Position numbers and translations under genes: made by a program
In this document: in pieces, positions 1-9,784 of the stretch
Numbering within the stretch: position 1 is the stretch's first letter
Layout: each line of letters opens with the position of its first letter
Notes under the pieces: generated by a model
The model's database searches: none
What the model was told of the DNA's origin: nothing
What the model saw: only the letters and a program-made list of their open reading frames with translations
Assembly: GCA_948469655.1 (NCBI GenBank)
Contig: CAOKMF010000012.1
Coordinates: 1 to 40,002 of the forward strand
Direction: 5' to 3'
Source of the DNA: an uncultured Clostridium sp.
GTDB lineage: Bacteria; Bacillota; Clostridia; TANB77; CAG-508
DNA length: 40,002 nt

Positions 1-2
1 TT

Positions 3-80
3 GGAGATACAGTAAAAGTAAAAGTTTATGAAATAGATGATCAAGGAAGAATAAACTTAACAGCTAAAAATGTTGATTAG
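3..80 (+). CDS. pnp: polynucleotide phosphorylase, C-terminal end (partial)
   Basis: The frame opening at base 3 encodes about 25 residues ending at TAG 78-80. They read like the end of an S1 RNA-binding domain (VKVYEIDDQGRINLTAK), the usual C-terminus of PNPase, a 3'-5' exoribonuclease of the RNA degradation machinery. The S1 end itself is clear. Assignment to pnp rather than another S1 protein is inference, because only this tail is in the window. Confidence 0.6.
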   Translation, partial: GDTVKVKVYEIDDQGRINLTAKNVD

Positions 81-115
81 TAATTATTAAAATTATATTA
101 ATTTGCTAGAAATAT

Positions 116-144
116 TTGCATTTTTTGGAAGATTATAGTATAAT
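116..144 (+). promoter_or_regulatory. promoter of the GT2 gene
   Basis: TTGCAT (116-121) and TATAAT (139-144) are separated by 17 bases, a good vegetative sigma-A promoter about 50 bases upstream of the glycosyltransferase start at 195. Confidence 0.6.
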
Positions 145-194
145 TAAATTGTTAGGGGTATAAGCCTTTAAATATTAACAAGAGAGGGTTAGAA

Positions 195-1424
195 ATGGAA
201 TATTTATATATATTACAACAAGCAATAGTTTGGATAATAACAATATTTTGGTTATATCAGTTGTTAATTAGTATATGTTCTTTTGTTAAACTTAAGGATA
301 AACCAATGATTACAAACAAAAATCATAAATTTATGGCAATTATTCCAGCACACAATGAAGAATCAGTAATTGCAAATTTAGTGGAAAGTTTGAAAAAACA
401 AGACTATGATAAAGATTTATTAGATATATATGTAATAGCAGATAATTGTACAGACAGAACAAAGGAAATAGCAGAAAATGCAGGTGCAATTGTTTATGAA
501 AGAAATGACGAAACAGGAAAAACAAAAGGTCATGCACTTCAATGGTTCTTATCTAAAAAAATAGAAGAAAATGCAGATTATGACGCTTTTTGTGTATTTG
601 ATGCTGATAATATTGTAGACAAAAATTTCATAAAAAATATGAATAAAAAACTATGCCAAGGTGAAGAAGTTGTTCAAGGCTATAGAGATATAAAAAATCC
701 AACAGACAGTTGGATAGCATCAGGTTATGCAATATTTTATTGGATGATGAATAGATTTTATCATTTAGCAAGATATAATTTAGGACTATCTACATTAATA
801 AATGGAACAGGATTTATGGTTAAATTTGACGTTGTTAAACCAAATGGTTGGCAAACATATACTTTGACAGAAGACATAGAGTTTTCACTTCAAAGAATTA
901 TTGCAGGAAAAAAACTTGGTTGGGCAACAGATGCTGTTGTATATGATGAACAACCAGTAGGATTTAGACAAAGTTGGTCTCAGCGTTCAAGATGGACAGT
1001 AGGTCATATACAATGTATGGAAAGATATACTAAAGATTTAGGAAAATCAGTTAAGGAAAACAAGACTTTAGTTTCACTAGATGGACTTTTATATATTGTA
1101 GGAAGTATACCACTATTTGTAATAACATTATTATTACTGGTAGTAAATGCAGGACTATATATGGGAGAATTAATGACAAGAGCAGAATTAATTCAAAATT
1201 ATCTATTATATATAATTCCAACATTCTTACTACCAATAGGAATTGGAATGGTTATAATGTTATTAGATAGAAGACCTATAAAGCCTATGATAAAAGGATT
1301 ACTTTGTTATCCATTATTCTTAGGAAGCTGGCTTGCAATTAACTTTAAATGTTTATTCAAGAGAGAAACTAATTGGGAAAAAATTGACCATGTTAGAGAT
1401 ATAAAAATTAATGAAGTTATTTAG
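195..1424 (+). CDS. family 2 membrane glycosyltransferase
   Basis: A 409-residue processive-type GT2 enzyme that would transfer sugars from nucleotide-sugars to a surface polysaccharide at the membrane. An N-terminal membrane helix (about residues 8-30) precedes the GT-A domain: PAHNEE near 50, DADN near 135, TEDIEFS near 225 and the QRSRW motif near 259. Three C-terminal membrane helices follow. The start at 195 has an AGAGAGGG Shine-Dalgarno. It is intact, with no in-frame CGG, unlike many neighbours. The acceptor and sugar cannot be told from sequence. Confidence 0.88.
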   Translation: MEYLYILQQAIVWIITIFWLYQLLISICSFVKLKDKPMITNKNHKFMAIIPAHNEESVIANLVESLKKQDYDKDLLDIYVIADNCTDRTKEIAENAGAIVYERNDETGKTKGHALQWFLSKKIEENADYDAFCVFDADNIVDKNFIKNMNKKLCQGEEVVQGYRDIKNPTDSWIASGYAIFYWMMNRFYHLARYNLGLSTLINGTGFMVKFDVVKPNGWQTYTLTEDIEFSLQRIIAGKKLGWATDAVVYDEQPVGFRQSWSQRSRWTVGHIQCMERYTKDLGKSVKENKTLVSLDGLLYIVGSIPLFVITLLLLVVNAGLYMGELMTRAELIQNYLLYIIPTFLLPIGIGMVIMLLDRRPIKPMIKGLLCYPLFLGSWLAINFKCLFKRETNWEKIDHVRDIKINEVI

Positions 1425-1436
1425 AAAATAAAAGAA

Positions 1437-1466
1437 AACAGGGCATACAAATTGTATTGCTCTGTT
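1437..1466 (+). terminator. terminator after the GT2 gene
   Basis: Arms ACAGGGCA and TGCTCTGT are followed by a T run directly downstream of the GT2 stop. Confidence 0.65.
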
Positions 1467-1514
1467 TTTGTGTGTATGATAGATAATTAATTTTATTAAT
1501 ATTGCATTTGCTTT

Positions 1515-1543
1515 TTGCACAAAATTATGATATGCTATATAAC
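1515..1543 (+). promoter_or_regulatory. promoter of orphan gene A
   Basis: TTGCAC (1515-1520) and TATAAC (1538-1543) are spaced by 17 bases. The -35 lies inside TTGCACAAAA, the same ten bases that recur in the att-like sites of the phage region. This may be coincidence. Confidence 0.45.
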
Positions 1544-1595
1544 ATAATATAATCAGGTAACAACAGACTATTTCATTTTGAAAGGAGAACATTAT

Positions 1596-2036
1596 ATGAA
1601 AAAACGGGTTTTATTTTGTGACGGAAACAGAGAGTTTGCAAGACTTGTAGGAATTGTACGTGCTAATTATCTTATAACAACAAATGTACAAAGTATTTGT
1701 GATTTGATTTATGAGATTTTTTACACAATTAAAGTATTTGATGTAATTGCTATTGGGAGTGACTTCGATATAGATACTGATTTTACAGAAATCGATGAGC
1801 TTTCAGAGATTACAGGACGCTATGATTTAAACATGGATAGCAAAGTTTTCCCAATTGAACTTGGAAAACTTTGCAAAGAACTTTCTTTAAGTAAGAGCAA
1901 AAAGGAGCCGAAAATACTAATTATATCTTCTTGGGATATCAAAGAAGAGGCTGCGGAGAATAATATGAGTTTTGTTTCGCCTAACGCTCGTGATCTTGTT
2001 AAAGATTTATGTGAGTTCTTTGAAAAAATAAAATAA
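1596..2036 (+). CDS. orphan protein A with early in-frame CGG
   Basis: A 146-147 residue soluble protein of unknown family. The start at 1596 is chosen over in-frame 1578 because AAAGGAG lies just upstream of it. Codon 4 is CGG (1605-1607, followed by G) and must be read as Arg: a +1 shift there would stop after about 14 codons, yet the original frame stays open for about 140 more. This is the opposite of the core genes around it. Codon use is richer in G and C (CGT, CGC, GCG, GAG) than neighbours, which suggests transfer. It is a single-gene unit with its own promoter and strong terminator. No function is proposed. Confidence 0.7.
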   Translation: MKKRVLFCDGNREFARLVGIVRANYLITTNVQSICDLIYEIFYTIKVFDVIAIGSDFDIDTDFTEIDELSEITGRYDLNMDSKVFPIELGKLCKELSLSKSKKEPKILIISSWDIKEEAAENNMSFVSPNARDLVKDLCEFFEKIK

Positions 2037-2046
2037 GTTTGACAGG

Positions 2047-2068
2047 GAGCCCCGATTTTTGGGGCTCT
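2047..2068 (+). terminator. terminator of orphan gene A
   Basis: Perfect GAGCCCC / GGGGCTC stem with a T-rich loop and trailing TTTGTTG. Confidence 0.8.
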
Positions 2069-2208
2069 TTGTTGTTTCAATCAAAATTAATAAATAACTT
2101 TACTTAAAATTAAAATAAGGGTAGATAAAAAAATAAAAATATGATATTATTAATATTAAATTAAAAATGGAAATATTATTATATATAACAAAAATTTGGA
2201 GGTATAAA

Positions 2209-3733
2209 ATGAAGTTACAGAAAAAGCATTTACATATAGCAATAATTATACTTGGAGCTATATTTCTTATTTTGCCATCATTTCATACATCACTTTGGTT
2301 TGACGAAAGCTATTCTGTTGCAATAGCGAAGCATAGTTTTGCAGATATTTGGACTATAACAGGAAATGATGTACATCCTGCACTTTATTATTGGGCTTTA
2401 CATATAATTTATTTAATATTTGGAAACAACATTTTACTATTTAGATTATTTTCAGTTCTTGCCACAATAATTGTTGGAGTCTTAGGATATACACATATTA
2501 GAAAAGACTTCGGTGAGAAAACAGGAATATTCTTTTCTTTCCTTACATTTTTCTTGCCAGCTATGACAGCGCATTCACAAGAAATAAGAATGTATTCTTG
2601 GGCGTTTTTAATAATTGCAGTAACTAGCATATATGCTTACAGATTTTATAGAAATGTCAAAGATAAAAATGATACAGGTAAAATGAAAAATATTGTGATA
2701 TTTGGCATATTTAGTGTATGTGCATGCTATATACATTATTATGCATTAATTACCACATGCCTAATAAACTTACATCTTCTAATATTCCTAATAAGAAATA
2801 GAAAAGATGCTAAAATAGACCTTAGAAATTTTTTAATACTTGCAGGAATACAAGTTTTGCTTTATATTCCTTGGCTTGTATATTTACTTCGGACAAATAA
2901 TGCACGTACACAATGGATTTTGGATAGAGATAAACCCTGTAAGTACACCAGTTGAACTTTTGAGTTTCCAATTTAGAAGAGAATTAGATAGCAAATTCGT
3001 ATTTGATGCACACACAATAATTGCACTAATTGCATCTGTCTTGCTATACATATATTTAGCTTTTAGGACATATAAGTATAAAAAGGAAAATACTGATATA
3101 AAACCCGCCATGCTTAGCTTCTTTGTATATGTAGGAATTATCGGAATAATGCTACTTATATCACTAATTATATGGCGTCCTGTACTATTTTCAAGATATT
3201 TATTTGTAATGACGGGACTTTATATTTTTTGGATAGCATATATGTTTAGTCTAGAGAAAAATAGATATTTAATTTTTGGAATTTGTGCTGTGATAACCAT
3301 ACTTGGAGCAATCAGTAATATTACAAATATTAATCTATTTTATGACTATGGAAATGTAGAAGTTTATGATTATTTGAAGGAAAATTTACAAGAAGGAGAT
3401 ATTATCGTATATTCAGATGTTGGACCAGGCGGAGTTATAACTTCGGTATTTCCTGAATATAGAAGTGTATTTCTTTGTGACCCAACATGGAACGTAGATG
3501 AAGCATACAAGGCATATGCACCAGGAATGGAAATAGTACATAATCTAGGAAATAGCCATGATTGGGAATTCTTAAAAGAATATAAAGGAAGAATTTGGTT
3601 AATACATGCATCAGATATGTGGATATATAATGTCATGCCAAAAGAAAATATAAAAGTTTTGAAAGATTTAAAACAAATTTACACAAGCTATCATGAATAT
3701 TCTTATGGAGTAATGTTACTTGAGAAATATTAA
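2209..3733 (+). CDS. GT39/GT83-like membrane glycosyltransferase, one CGG recoding site
   Basis: A polytopic glycosyltransferase of the protein mannosyltransferase/ArnT superfamily, expected to use a polyprenyl-phosphate sugar on the outer face of the membrane. WFDESYS near residue 25, in the first outside loop, holds the Asp-Glu typical of the superfamily; many helices and a C-terminal soluble domain follow. The start at 2209 follows TTTGGAGG. The reading frame breaks at in-frame CGG 2890-2892; omitting C2890 joins YLL to GQIMHVHNGFW and gives one protein of about 507 residues. In the unshifted frame translation would stop at 2955. Target unknown. Confidence 0.8.
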
Positions 3734-3751
3734 AACGGGGGGGAATAATAC

Positions 3752-4592
3752 ATGCTACACGCATTTAATAAAGTGAAAGTATACGCTTTTGTAGGACCAT
3801 CTCGGAACTGGAAAAAGTTATAGAGCAGGATATGTTGCTGCTGAAAACAATATTCAATATATTATAGATGATGGACTTTTGATAAAAGATCATAAGGTAG
3901 TTGCAGGTTCTTCTGCAAAAAAAGCACCAACAAAAATAGAAACTGTAAAACATGCTCTTTTTCAAACAGAAGAAGAAAAGAAGGAAATTGTTTCAGCTAT
4001 AAAAAAGTATAAGCCTGAAAGCATTATGATTCTTGGAACATCTGACAGCATGGTACATAAAATTGCAGAAAATCTTGGACTTCCGGAGATTTCTAAAATA
4101 ATATATATTAATGAAATTGCAACAGAAGAAGAAATGCAAACAGCAAGGAGAATACGTGTAACTGAAGGGAAACATGTTATACCAGTGCCTACATTTGAAA
4201 TAAAAAAAGATTTTTCAGGATATATTTTGGATCCACTTCAAATATTTAAGTCAAAAGGACTAGGTAAAGACCCATACGTTTCTGAAAAATCAATCATACG
4301 TCCGACATTTAGTTATTTGGGTAATTTTACAATATCAGACTCTGTGTTTAGGCAGATAATAGAATATATGGCATATAAAACACCAGGTATATCTAAACTT
4401 GGTAAAATGAGAATTACTAAATATGAAGAAGGACCAAGTATATATATTGAAGTTATTGTAATATATGGTTCTAATATTAGAAATGTTTTAAATGAGTTTA
4501 AAGATAAATGCAAAAAGGAAATTGAGCAATTAACTGCTATGAATGTGCGTGACATTGAGATTGTTGCAAAAGGTATAGAAGTCGAACGATAA
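3752..4592 (+). CDS. P-loop ATPase with Asp23-like C-terminal domain, one CGG site
   Basis: About 279 residues. The N-terminus holds a Walker A loop, GPSGTGKS, at residues 15-22, but only if the extra C at 3803 is skipped: the frame meets CGG inside the loop, between Ser and the first invariant Gly of GTGKS. The C-terminal third (about 180-279) resembles Asp23/Gls24 proteins (IEQLTAMNVRDIEIVAKGI). The combination suggests an envelope-associated ATPase of unknown role. It lies upstream of cmk-plsC. ATG 3752 is preceded by a G run and AATAATAC; without the shift the product would end after about 24 residues. Confidence 0.75.
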
Positions 4593-4750
4593 GCAGCCTA
4601 TTTTGTCGTTGTTACTCGATAAATTTCTCAAGCCACTGCATATTGACGCTGTAACAGGCAAAGCCTTAACAGCCTCAGCATCAACATGCAAGAGCACGCC
4701 TACCACTGTACTACTTCTTGTTCGACTTCGGATAAAATAAATAAAAAAGA
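4593..4750 (+). other. gene-free spacer of unusual composition
   Basis: The 150 bases between the Asp23-like gene and cmk are less AT-rich than the rest and contain no ORF with a ribosome site, no clear hairpin with a T run and no recognisable RNA. It may be a decayed insertion. Confidence 0.3.
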
Positions 4751-4766
4751 GGGAGGGAAAGAAACA

Positions 4767-5443
4767 ATGTCGTTTGTTGTTGCAATAGATGGGCCAGCAG
4801 GTACAGGAAAAGGAACTGTAACTAAGCTTTTAGCTGAAAAATTAGGACTTGTAAATATTGATACAGGTGCTATGTATAGATGTGTTACTTTGGAATGTAT
4901 CAATAAAGGAATTTCAGTTACAGAAGAAGATAAAATAAAAGATATATTAGAAAATATAGATATAAAATTAATTAAAGAAAATGACGAGCAAAAAGTATTT
5001 CTAAACCGGAAATGATGTATCAAAAGATATAAGAACCCCAGAAATTGACGAAAATGTTGCGAAGTTTTCGGCACTTAAAATTGTAAGAGATAAAATGACT
5101 CCACTTCAAAGAAAAATGGGAGAAAATGCTGATGTAATCATGGAAGGACGAGATATTCGGAACGGTTGTATTTCCTAATGCTGATGTAAAAATATATTTA
5201 GATTGTTCTTTAGAAGAAAGAGCAAAGAGAAGATATAATCAAAACCTAGAAAAGGGAATAAATGAAACTTATGAAGAAGTCCTAAAAAGCATGATAGAAA
5301 GACACAAACTTGAAACAGAAAGAGAAGTAGCACCATTTGTAAAGGCAGACGATGCAATCACCATTGATAGTACAAATAAATCTATTGGGGAAGTAGTATA
5401 TATGATAGAACACATTATAGCAAGGAGAATGAAAAATGATTAG
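4767..5443 (+). CDS. cmk: cytidylate kinase, two CGG sites
   Basis: CMP/dCMP kinase of pyrimidine nucleotide synthesis, about 224 residues, the normal length. P-loop GPAGTGKGT lies at residues 9-17 and DTGAMYR near 34. The frame is broken twice by in-frame CGG: omitting C5007 restores LNGNDVSKDIRTPE, and omitting C5158 restores GRDIGTVVFP, both signature regions of the family. RBS GGGAGGGAAAG precedes ATG 4767. The stop at 5441-5443 overlaps the start of plsC, so the two are co-translated. This is one of the strongest pieces of evidence that the extra C is skipped in translation, because the enzyme is essential. Confidence 0.93.
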
Positions 5444-6033
5444 AGGAGTAATTAAAGCTATTTTACAATTTGTTTTTTTTATCTTGTTTAGAATTAGAAT
5501 TGTTCGGAAAAGAGAATATAGAAAAAGATAAACCGTATATTTTGTGTCCAAATCATATTAGCAATTGGGATCCTCCTGTTATGGTTGCGTCTTTGAAGAG
5601 AAATGATATATACATATTGGCTAAAGAAGAATTGTTTGTAAACAGATTTGTAAAATGGCTTGCAAAAAAGGTACATGCTATTCCAGTAAAAAGAGGGAAA
5701 CAAGATGTGGGATTACTAAAAAATAGTGTTAAAGTATTGAAAGAAAATCATATGGTATTATTGTTTCCAGAAGGAACAAGAAATGGTATTGAAAGAAATG
5801 GAAAGTTACAAAATGGTGCTGTACTTATGAGCTTAATGTCAGGTGCTGAAATAATACCTATTGGAATGCAAGTTAAGAATAATTACAAACCATTTTCAAA
5901 AATTGTAGTTAATATTGGAAAACCAATAGATTTTAGTGAATATAAGAACGAAAAGTCAAATAAAGAAGTATTAGATAATTTAAGTAAGACAATAATGGAA
6001 GAGATGATTAGATTGACAAATGAAGAAATTTAG
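5436..6033 (+). CDS. plsC: 1-acyl-glycerol-3-phosphate acyltransferase, one CGG site
   Basis: Acylates lysophosphatidic acid in membrane phospholipid synthesis; about 198 residues. An N-terminal membrane segment is followed by the HX4D catalytic motif (NHISNWD, about residues 37-43) and block III EGTRNG (about 110). In-frame CGG at 5505 interrupts the N-terminal region; omitting the C joins FRIRIV to [13 protein letters not shown], a conserved stretch. It overlaps the end of cmk by 8 bases. Confidence 0.88.
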
Positions 6034-6077
6034 GATATAATATTATGTCGAAACTTATAGATAGGGGTAATATTAAA

Positions 6078-7900
6078 ATGAATAATCAAAAAATAAGAAA
6101 TATAGCAATAATTGCACACGTTGACCATGGTAAAACAACTCTTGTTGATGAGTTGTTAAAACAAAGCCATGTTTTTAGAGATAACGAACAGGTCGGAGAA
6201 AGAGTAATGGATTCAAACGACCTAGAAAAGGAAAGAGGAATTACTATTCTTTCTAAAAATACATCTGTAATGTATAATGATATAAAAATAAATATAGTAG
6301 ATACACCTGGACATGCTGATTTTGGTGGAGAAGTAGAGAGAGTTTTAAAAACTGTTGATGGTGTTTTGCTTTTAGTTGATGCATTTGAAGGTACTATGCC
6401 TCAAACAAGAGAAGTTTTAAAGAAATCTTTAGCATTAAATTTAAAACCAATAGTTGTAATAAATAAAATAGATAGACCAGGTTCAAATCCAACAAAAGTT
6501 GTTGATGAAGTTCTAGAATTATTTATTGAACTTGATGCAAATGATGAACAATTAGATTTTCCTGTTGTTTATGCTTCTGCAAAACAAGGAATAGCAAAAT
6601 TGAATATGAGCGATCCAGATGGAAATATGGATATTTTATTTAAAACTATAGTAGAGAATATAAGTGCACCTGAATGTGACGAAGATGGACCAGCTCAAAT
6701 GCTAGTTTCAAACATTGACTATGATGAATATGTAGGAAGAATTGCTGTAGGTAGAGTAGAACGTGGAACTATAAAATCAGGTATGCAGGTTACTGTATGC
6801 AGAAAAGATGATAAAACAGTAAATCGGAAAGATTACAAAAGTATACACACATGTAGGACTAGAAAAGGTTGAAGTAGAAGAAGCAAAAGCAGGAGACATT
6901 ATAGAATTTGCAGGAATTTCTGATATTAATATTGGAGAAACAATTTGTGACCCTGAAAACGTAGAAAAAATTGATTTCGTAGATATAGATGAACCAACCG
7001 TTACAATGACGTTTAGTGTAAATAATGGACCATTTGCAGGAAGAGAAGGAGAGTTTGTAACATCAAGACATATTAAAGATAGATTAATGAAAGAACTTGA
7101 AAGAAATGTTAGTCTTCGTGTTAATGAAACATCAGCAACTGATAGTTTTGAAGTTGCAGGTCGCCGGAGAGTTACATTTATCAGTATTAATTGAAACAAT
7201 GAGAAGGGAGGGCTTTGAGCTTTTAGTTTCTCGTCCAAAGGTTATTTTTAAAGAAATTAATGGTGTTAAGTGTGAACCAATAGAAAGACTAGTTGTAAAT
7301 GTTCCTGACGAGTTTGTTGGTAATGTTATCGAAAAATTAGGAAAAAGAAAAGCTGAAATGTCAAATATGGAACCTGCAGAAGAAGGCCATACAAAAATAG
7401 AATTCAAAATACCTGCAAGAGGTCTAATTGGTTATCGTTCAGAATTCATGACAGATACAAAAGGAAATGGTACTATGAATCATATTTTTGATTGTTATGA
7501 AGAATATAAAGGGGATATAACAGCAAGAAGTAGAGGCACTATTGTTGCATTTGAAAATGGTAAGGCTGTAACTTATGGTTTGTACAATGCACAAGATAAA
7601 GGAGAACTATTTATTGGTCCTGGAACAGAAGTATATGAAGGTATGATTGTTGGACTAAATTCAAGAGGAGAAGATTTAGCAATAAATGTATGTAAAGAAA
7701 AGCATTTAACAAACACAAGAGCTTCTGGTTCTGATGATGCTTTACGTTTAGTTCCACCTATACAAATGTCTTTAGAGAAGGCTATTGAGTTTATTCAAGA
7801 TGATGAACTTGTTGAGGTTACTCCACAGAATATACGTTTAAGAAAGAAAATATTAGATTCTAAGGAAAGAGAACGTGCTAATCGTAATTCAAACAAATAA
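6078..7900 (+). CDS. bipA: ribosome-associated GTPase BipA/TypA, two CGG sites
   Basis: Translational GTPase of about 606 residues that binds ribosomes and aids stress growth and 50S maturation. G1 HVDHGKTT (about residues 13-20), G3 [10 protein letters not shown]4 NKIDRPG and G5 SAK are all present. Omitting C6825 (codon 250, domain II) gives [15 protein letters not shown]; omitting C7165 restores [15 protein letters not shown], nearly invariant in the family. ATG 6078 is preferred to in-frame 6045 because AGGGG sits just before it and the protein then starts as homologues do. Translation without shifts would stop after about 265 residues, leaving only the G domain. Confidence 0.93.
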
Positions 7901-7909
7901 TCAACACTT

Positions 7910-7970
7910 CACAGCCATTATGTTTAGATGATGTCCTGCATAACGGGAGTTATTACGACAGTTGGCTGTG
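7910..7970 (+). other. possible structured element between bipA and trmR
   Basis: CACAGCCA (7910-7917) pairs perfectly with TGGCTGTG (7963-7970), enclosing TTATG/CATAA (7918-7922 with 7939-7943). No T run follows, and trmR starts 16 bases later after TTGGAGG. It could be an attenuator or leader of trmR, or a weak terminator for bipA. Confidence 0.35.
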
Positions 7971-7986
7971 AATAATTGGAGGAAAT

Positions 7987-8582
7987 ATGAATGCAACTAA
8001 ATTTCAACAGATAAAGAGAAAGGCCTTAGATGAGCAGATTCCGATTATTATGGATGATACTCTAGAGGTTTTAGATAATAAGTTTAAAGATATAAAGTTA
8101 AATAGTATATTAGAAATCCGGAACAGCAGTCCGGATATTCTAGTATATGCTTTTCTAATTATTTAACTGAAAATGGAATAATTGATACAATTGAAAGGGA
8201 TGAAGAAAGGGCAAAAGAAGCAATAGAAAATATTAAGATAATGGAACTTAAAGATAAGATAAACGTATTTATTCGGAGATGCTGTTGAAATTCTTCCTAC
8301 GTTTAACAAAACTTACGATATGACTTTTATTGATGCTGCAAAACGGTAAATATCCATTTTTCTTAAGTGAAGCGCTAAGAATGTCAAAACAAGGAAGTAT
8401 AATTATTGCCGATAACATTTTATATAAGGGATATGTTATGAGCGATTATAACAAGCATAAACAAAGAACAGCCGTTAGAAATTTGAGAGAATATATTAAA
8501 CTGGCCTTAGAAAATGAAAGCTTAGATAGTGAGATTTTAGAAGTGCGGCGATGGACTTTGCATAAGCAAAGTAATAAAATAA
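7987..8582 (+). CDS. trmR: SAM-dependent O-methyltransferase (YrrM/TrmR-like), five CGG sites
   Basis: About 196 residues of the class I O-methyltransferase family. TrmR methylates 5-hydroxyuridine at tRNA position 34; the U32 peptidase-like gene (TrhP candidate) 1.2 kb downstream makes that substrate, which supports the assignment. The frame is broken five times by in-frame CGG. Omitting C8119, C8132, C8274, C8344 and C8546 gives LEIGTAVGYSS (SAM motif I), INVFIGDAVEILP, MTFIDAAKGKYP and ILEVGDGLCISK, the conserved order. It has the highest density of sites in the window. Without shifts only 44 residues before the first CGG would be native. Confidence 0.85.
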
Positions 8583-8588
8583 TATCTT

Positions 8589-8617
8589 TTGACAATTAAC
8601 ATAAATGAGAGTATAAT
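8589..8617 (+). promoter_or_regulatory. promoter of orphan gene B
   Basis: TTGACA (8589-8594) and TATAAT (8612-8617) at 17-base spacing, a consensus promoter just after trmR. Confidence 0.75.
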
Positions 8618-8655
8618 TATATTATAAGGTTCATTTTAATTAGCCTTTCGGAATT

Positions 8656-8679
8656 TTCGAAGGGCGGGTGTCCTTCGAA
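8656..8679 (+). promoter_or_regulatory. hairpin in the 5' leader of orphan gene B
   Basis: TTCGAAGG (8656-8663) and CCTTCGAA (8672-8679) form a perfect 8-bp stem in the leader, followed by a smaller GTTC/GGAAC stem before the ribosome site. It is a possible RNA stabiliser or regulatory leader. Confidence 0.45.
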
Positions 8680-8717
8680 TGGTTCTTGAAAGGGAACAAA
8701 AAAGGAGGACACAGGTA

Positions 8718-9044
8718 ATGAAGACAGTAGAAGAGCTTAAGAAAGCAGGAGTGTTCATTGTTGAAGTATGGACAGATGTAATGCGGGCGAACGGAATAGC
8801 GTGCATTGGCACAGGGGTCAAAACACATGAATATGTATTTCAGTATTTTGAAGAAGAAGGAGAAGAAAAGCTTCTTGTTGGAGAAAATCTGCCTGATGCA
8901 GAAACATATCACATACTTAATGTAGAAAATGTTTTAGCTGATGTGGCAAAGGAAGAGTGCATTATGTGGGCACATATTATTCCTTTAGATGGAATTCCGT
9001 TCCATCTCTACAACCCGCGTGTTCGTTTCCTTGAAGAGCAGTAG
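8718..9044 (+). CDS. orphan protein B with early in-frame CGG
   Basis: A 108-residue, acidic soluble protein not recognised. ATG 8718 is chosen because AAAGGAGGACACAGGTA precedes it; an in-frame ATG at 8679 falls in the leader hairpin. Codon 23 is CGG (8784-8786, next base G) and must be Arg; a +1 shift would stop four codons later. Codon use (GCG, GGC, GTC, GGG) is richer in G+C than the flanking genes. It has its own consensus promoter, hairpin leader and terminator, the same single-gene cassette design as orphan A. Function unknown. Confidence 0.7.
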   Translation: MKTVEELKKAGVFIVEVWTDVMRANGIACIGTGVKTHEYVFQYFEEEGEEKLLVGENLPDAETYHILNVENVLADVAKEECIMWAHIIPLDGIPFHLYNPRVRFLEEQ

Positions 9045-9054
9045 ACAGCAAAAA

Positions 9055-9088
9055 AGCAGGAGTCAGATGTCTGAATTTGGCTCCTGCT
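9055..9088. terminator. terminator between orphan B and the convergent gene
   Basis: AGCAGGAG (9055-9062) pairs with CTCCTGCT (9081-9088). It lies between the convergent stops at 9044 and 9098 and may serve both strands. Confidence 0.7.
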
Positions 9089-9097
9089 TACCATTTA

Positions 9098-9645
9098 TTA
9101 GAATATATTTAAATATCTAACTGACGATAAGATTGTATCTATTACAATAATTCCAATTAAAGAATTTGATATTATTTTTTGCGTTTTAATAGGTACTTTC
9201 ACACAAACTTTTCCGAAGTAACTTTGTTATAATTGGATGTATTATTTTGAAAAATACTAAACTTCCGTATACCCCAAACTAAGCTAAAACTTAATGTTAT
9301 TCTGCCATTTAAGTTTAAAAATTGTCCTGTATAGTCCCACCATTTTGTACTAAATAAAGCTTGAAGGAAAAAGTCTGTTATATACTCAAATACACTAAAT
9401 ATAACTGCTGATAAGAAAAAGAGCTTTAAAGGTTTATTTTTATAATCTTTAAGTAAGAAAAGTAAAATAATAGCACCATACCCATATATAGGACAAATAG
9501 GTCCAAATAAAAAACCTCTTTTAACAAATTCATGAGTAGATACCACACAAAAGATTTCTTCGCATATCCAACCCAAAAAAGCATATATCACAAAATAAAT
9601 AACTATTTTTTGAAAATTAGATAGTGTTTTACCAGTATTTTTCAT
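9098..9645 (-). CDS. putative ABC-transporter type IV (PF06541-like) membrane protein, two CGG sites
   Basis: Integral membrane protein of about 181 residues, with FLGWICEEIFC and CPIYGYGAI in the first half as in the PF06541 family; role unknown. Read plainly it would end at 9199 with a non-native tail. Omitting the extra C at 9267 gives VWGIGSLVFFKIIHPIITK, and omitting that at 9215 gives LLGKVCVKVPIKTQK, after which the frame runs to TAA 9098 and ends in a hydrophobic segment as family members do. It shows the recoding on the minus strand too. Confidence 0.7.
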
Positions 9646-9784
9646 AATAACCCCTTTTAACTTATTATATATTCAAATAATATCAAACATTAAGAAAAAA
9701 GTAAATAGGTTATATATTGAAATTTACTCTAATTTGTAATATAATTAGCCTAAATAAAGCTAAAAAGGAGATTGTTAAGATATT

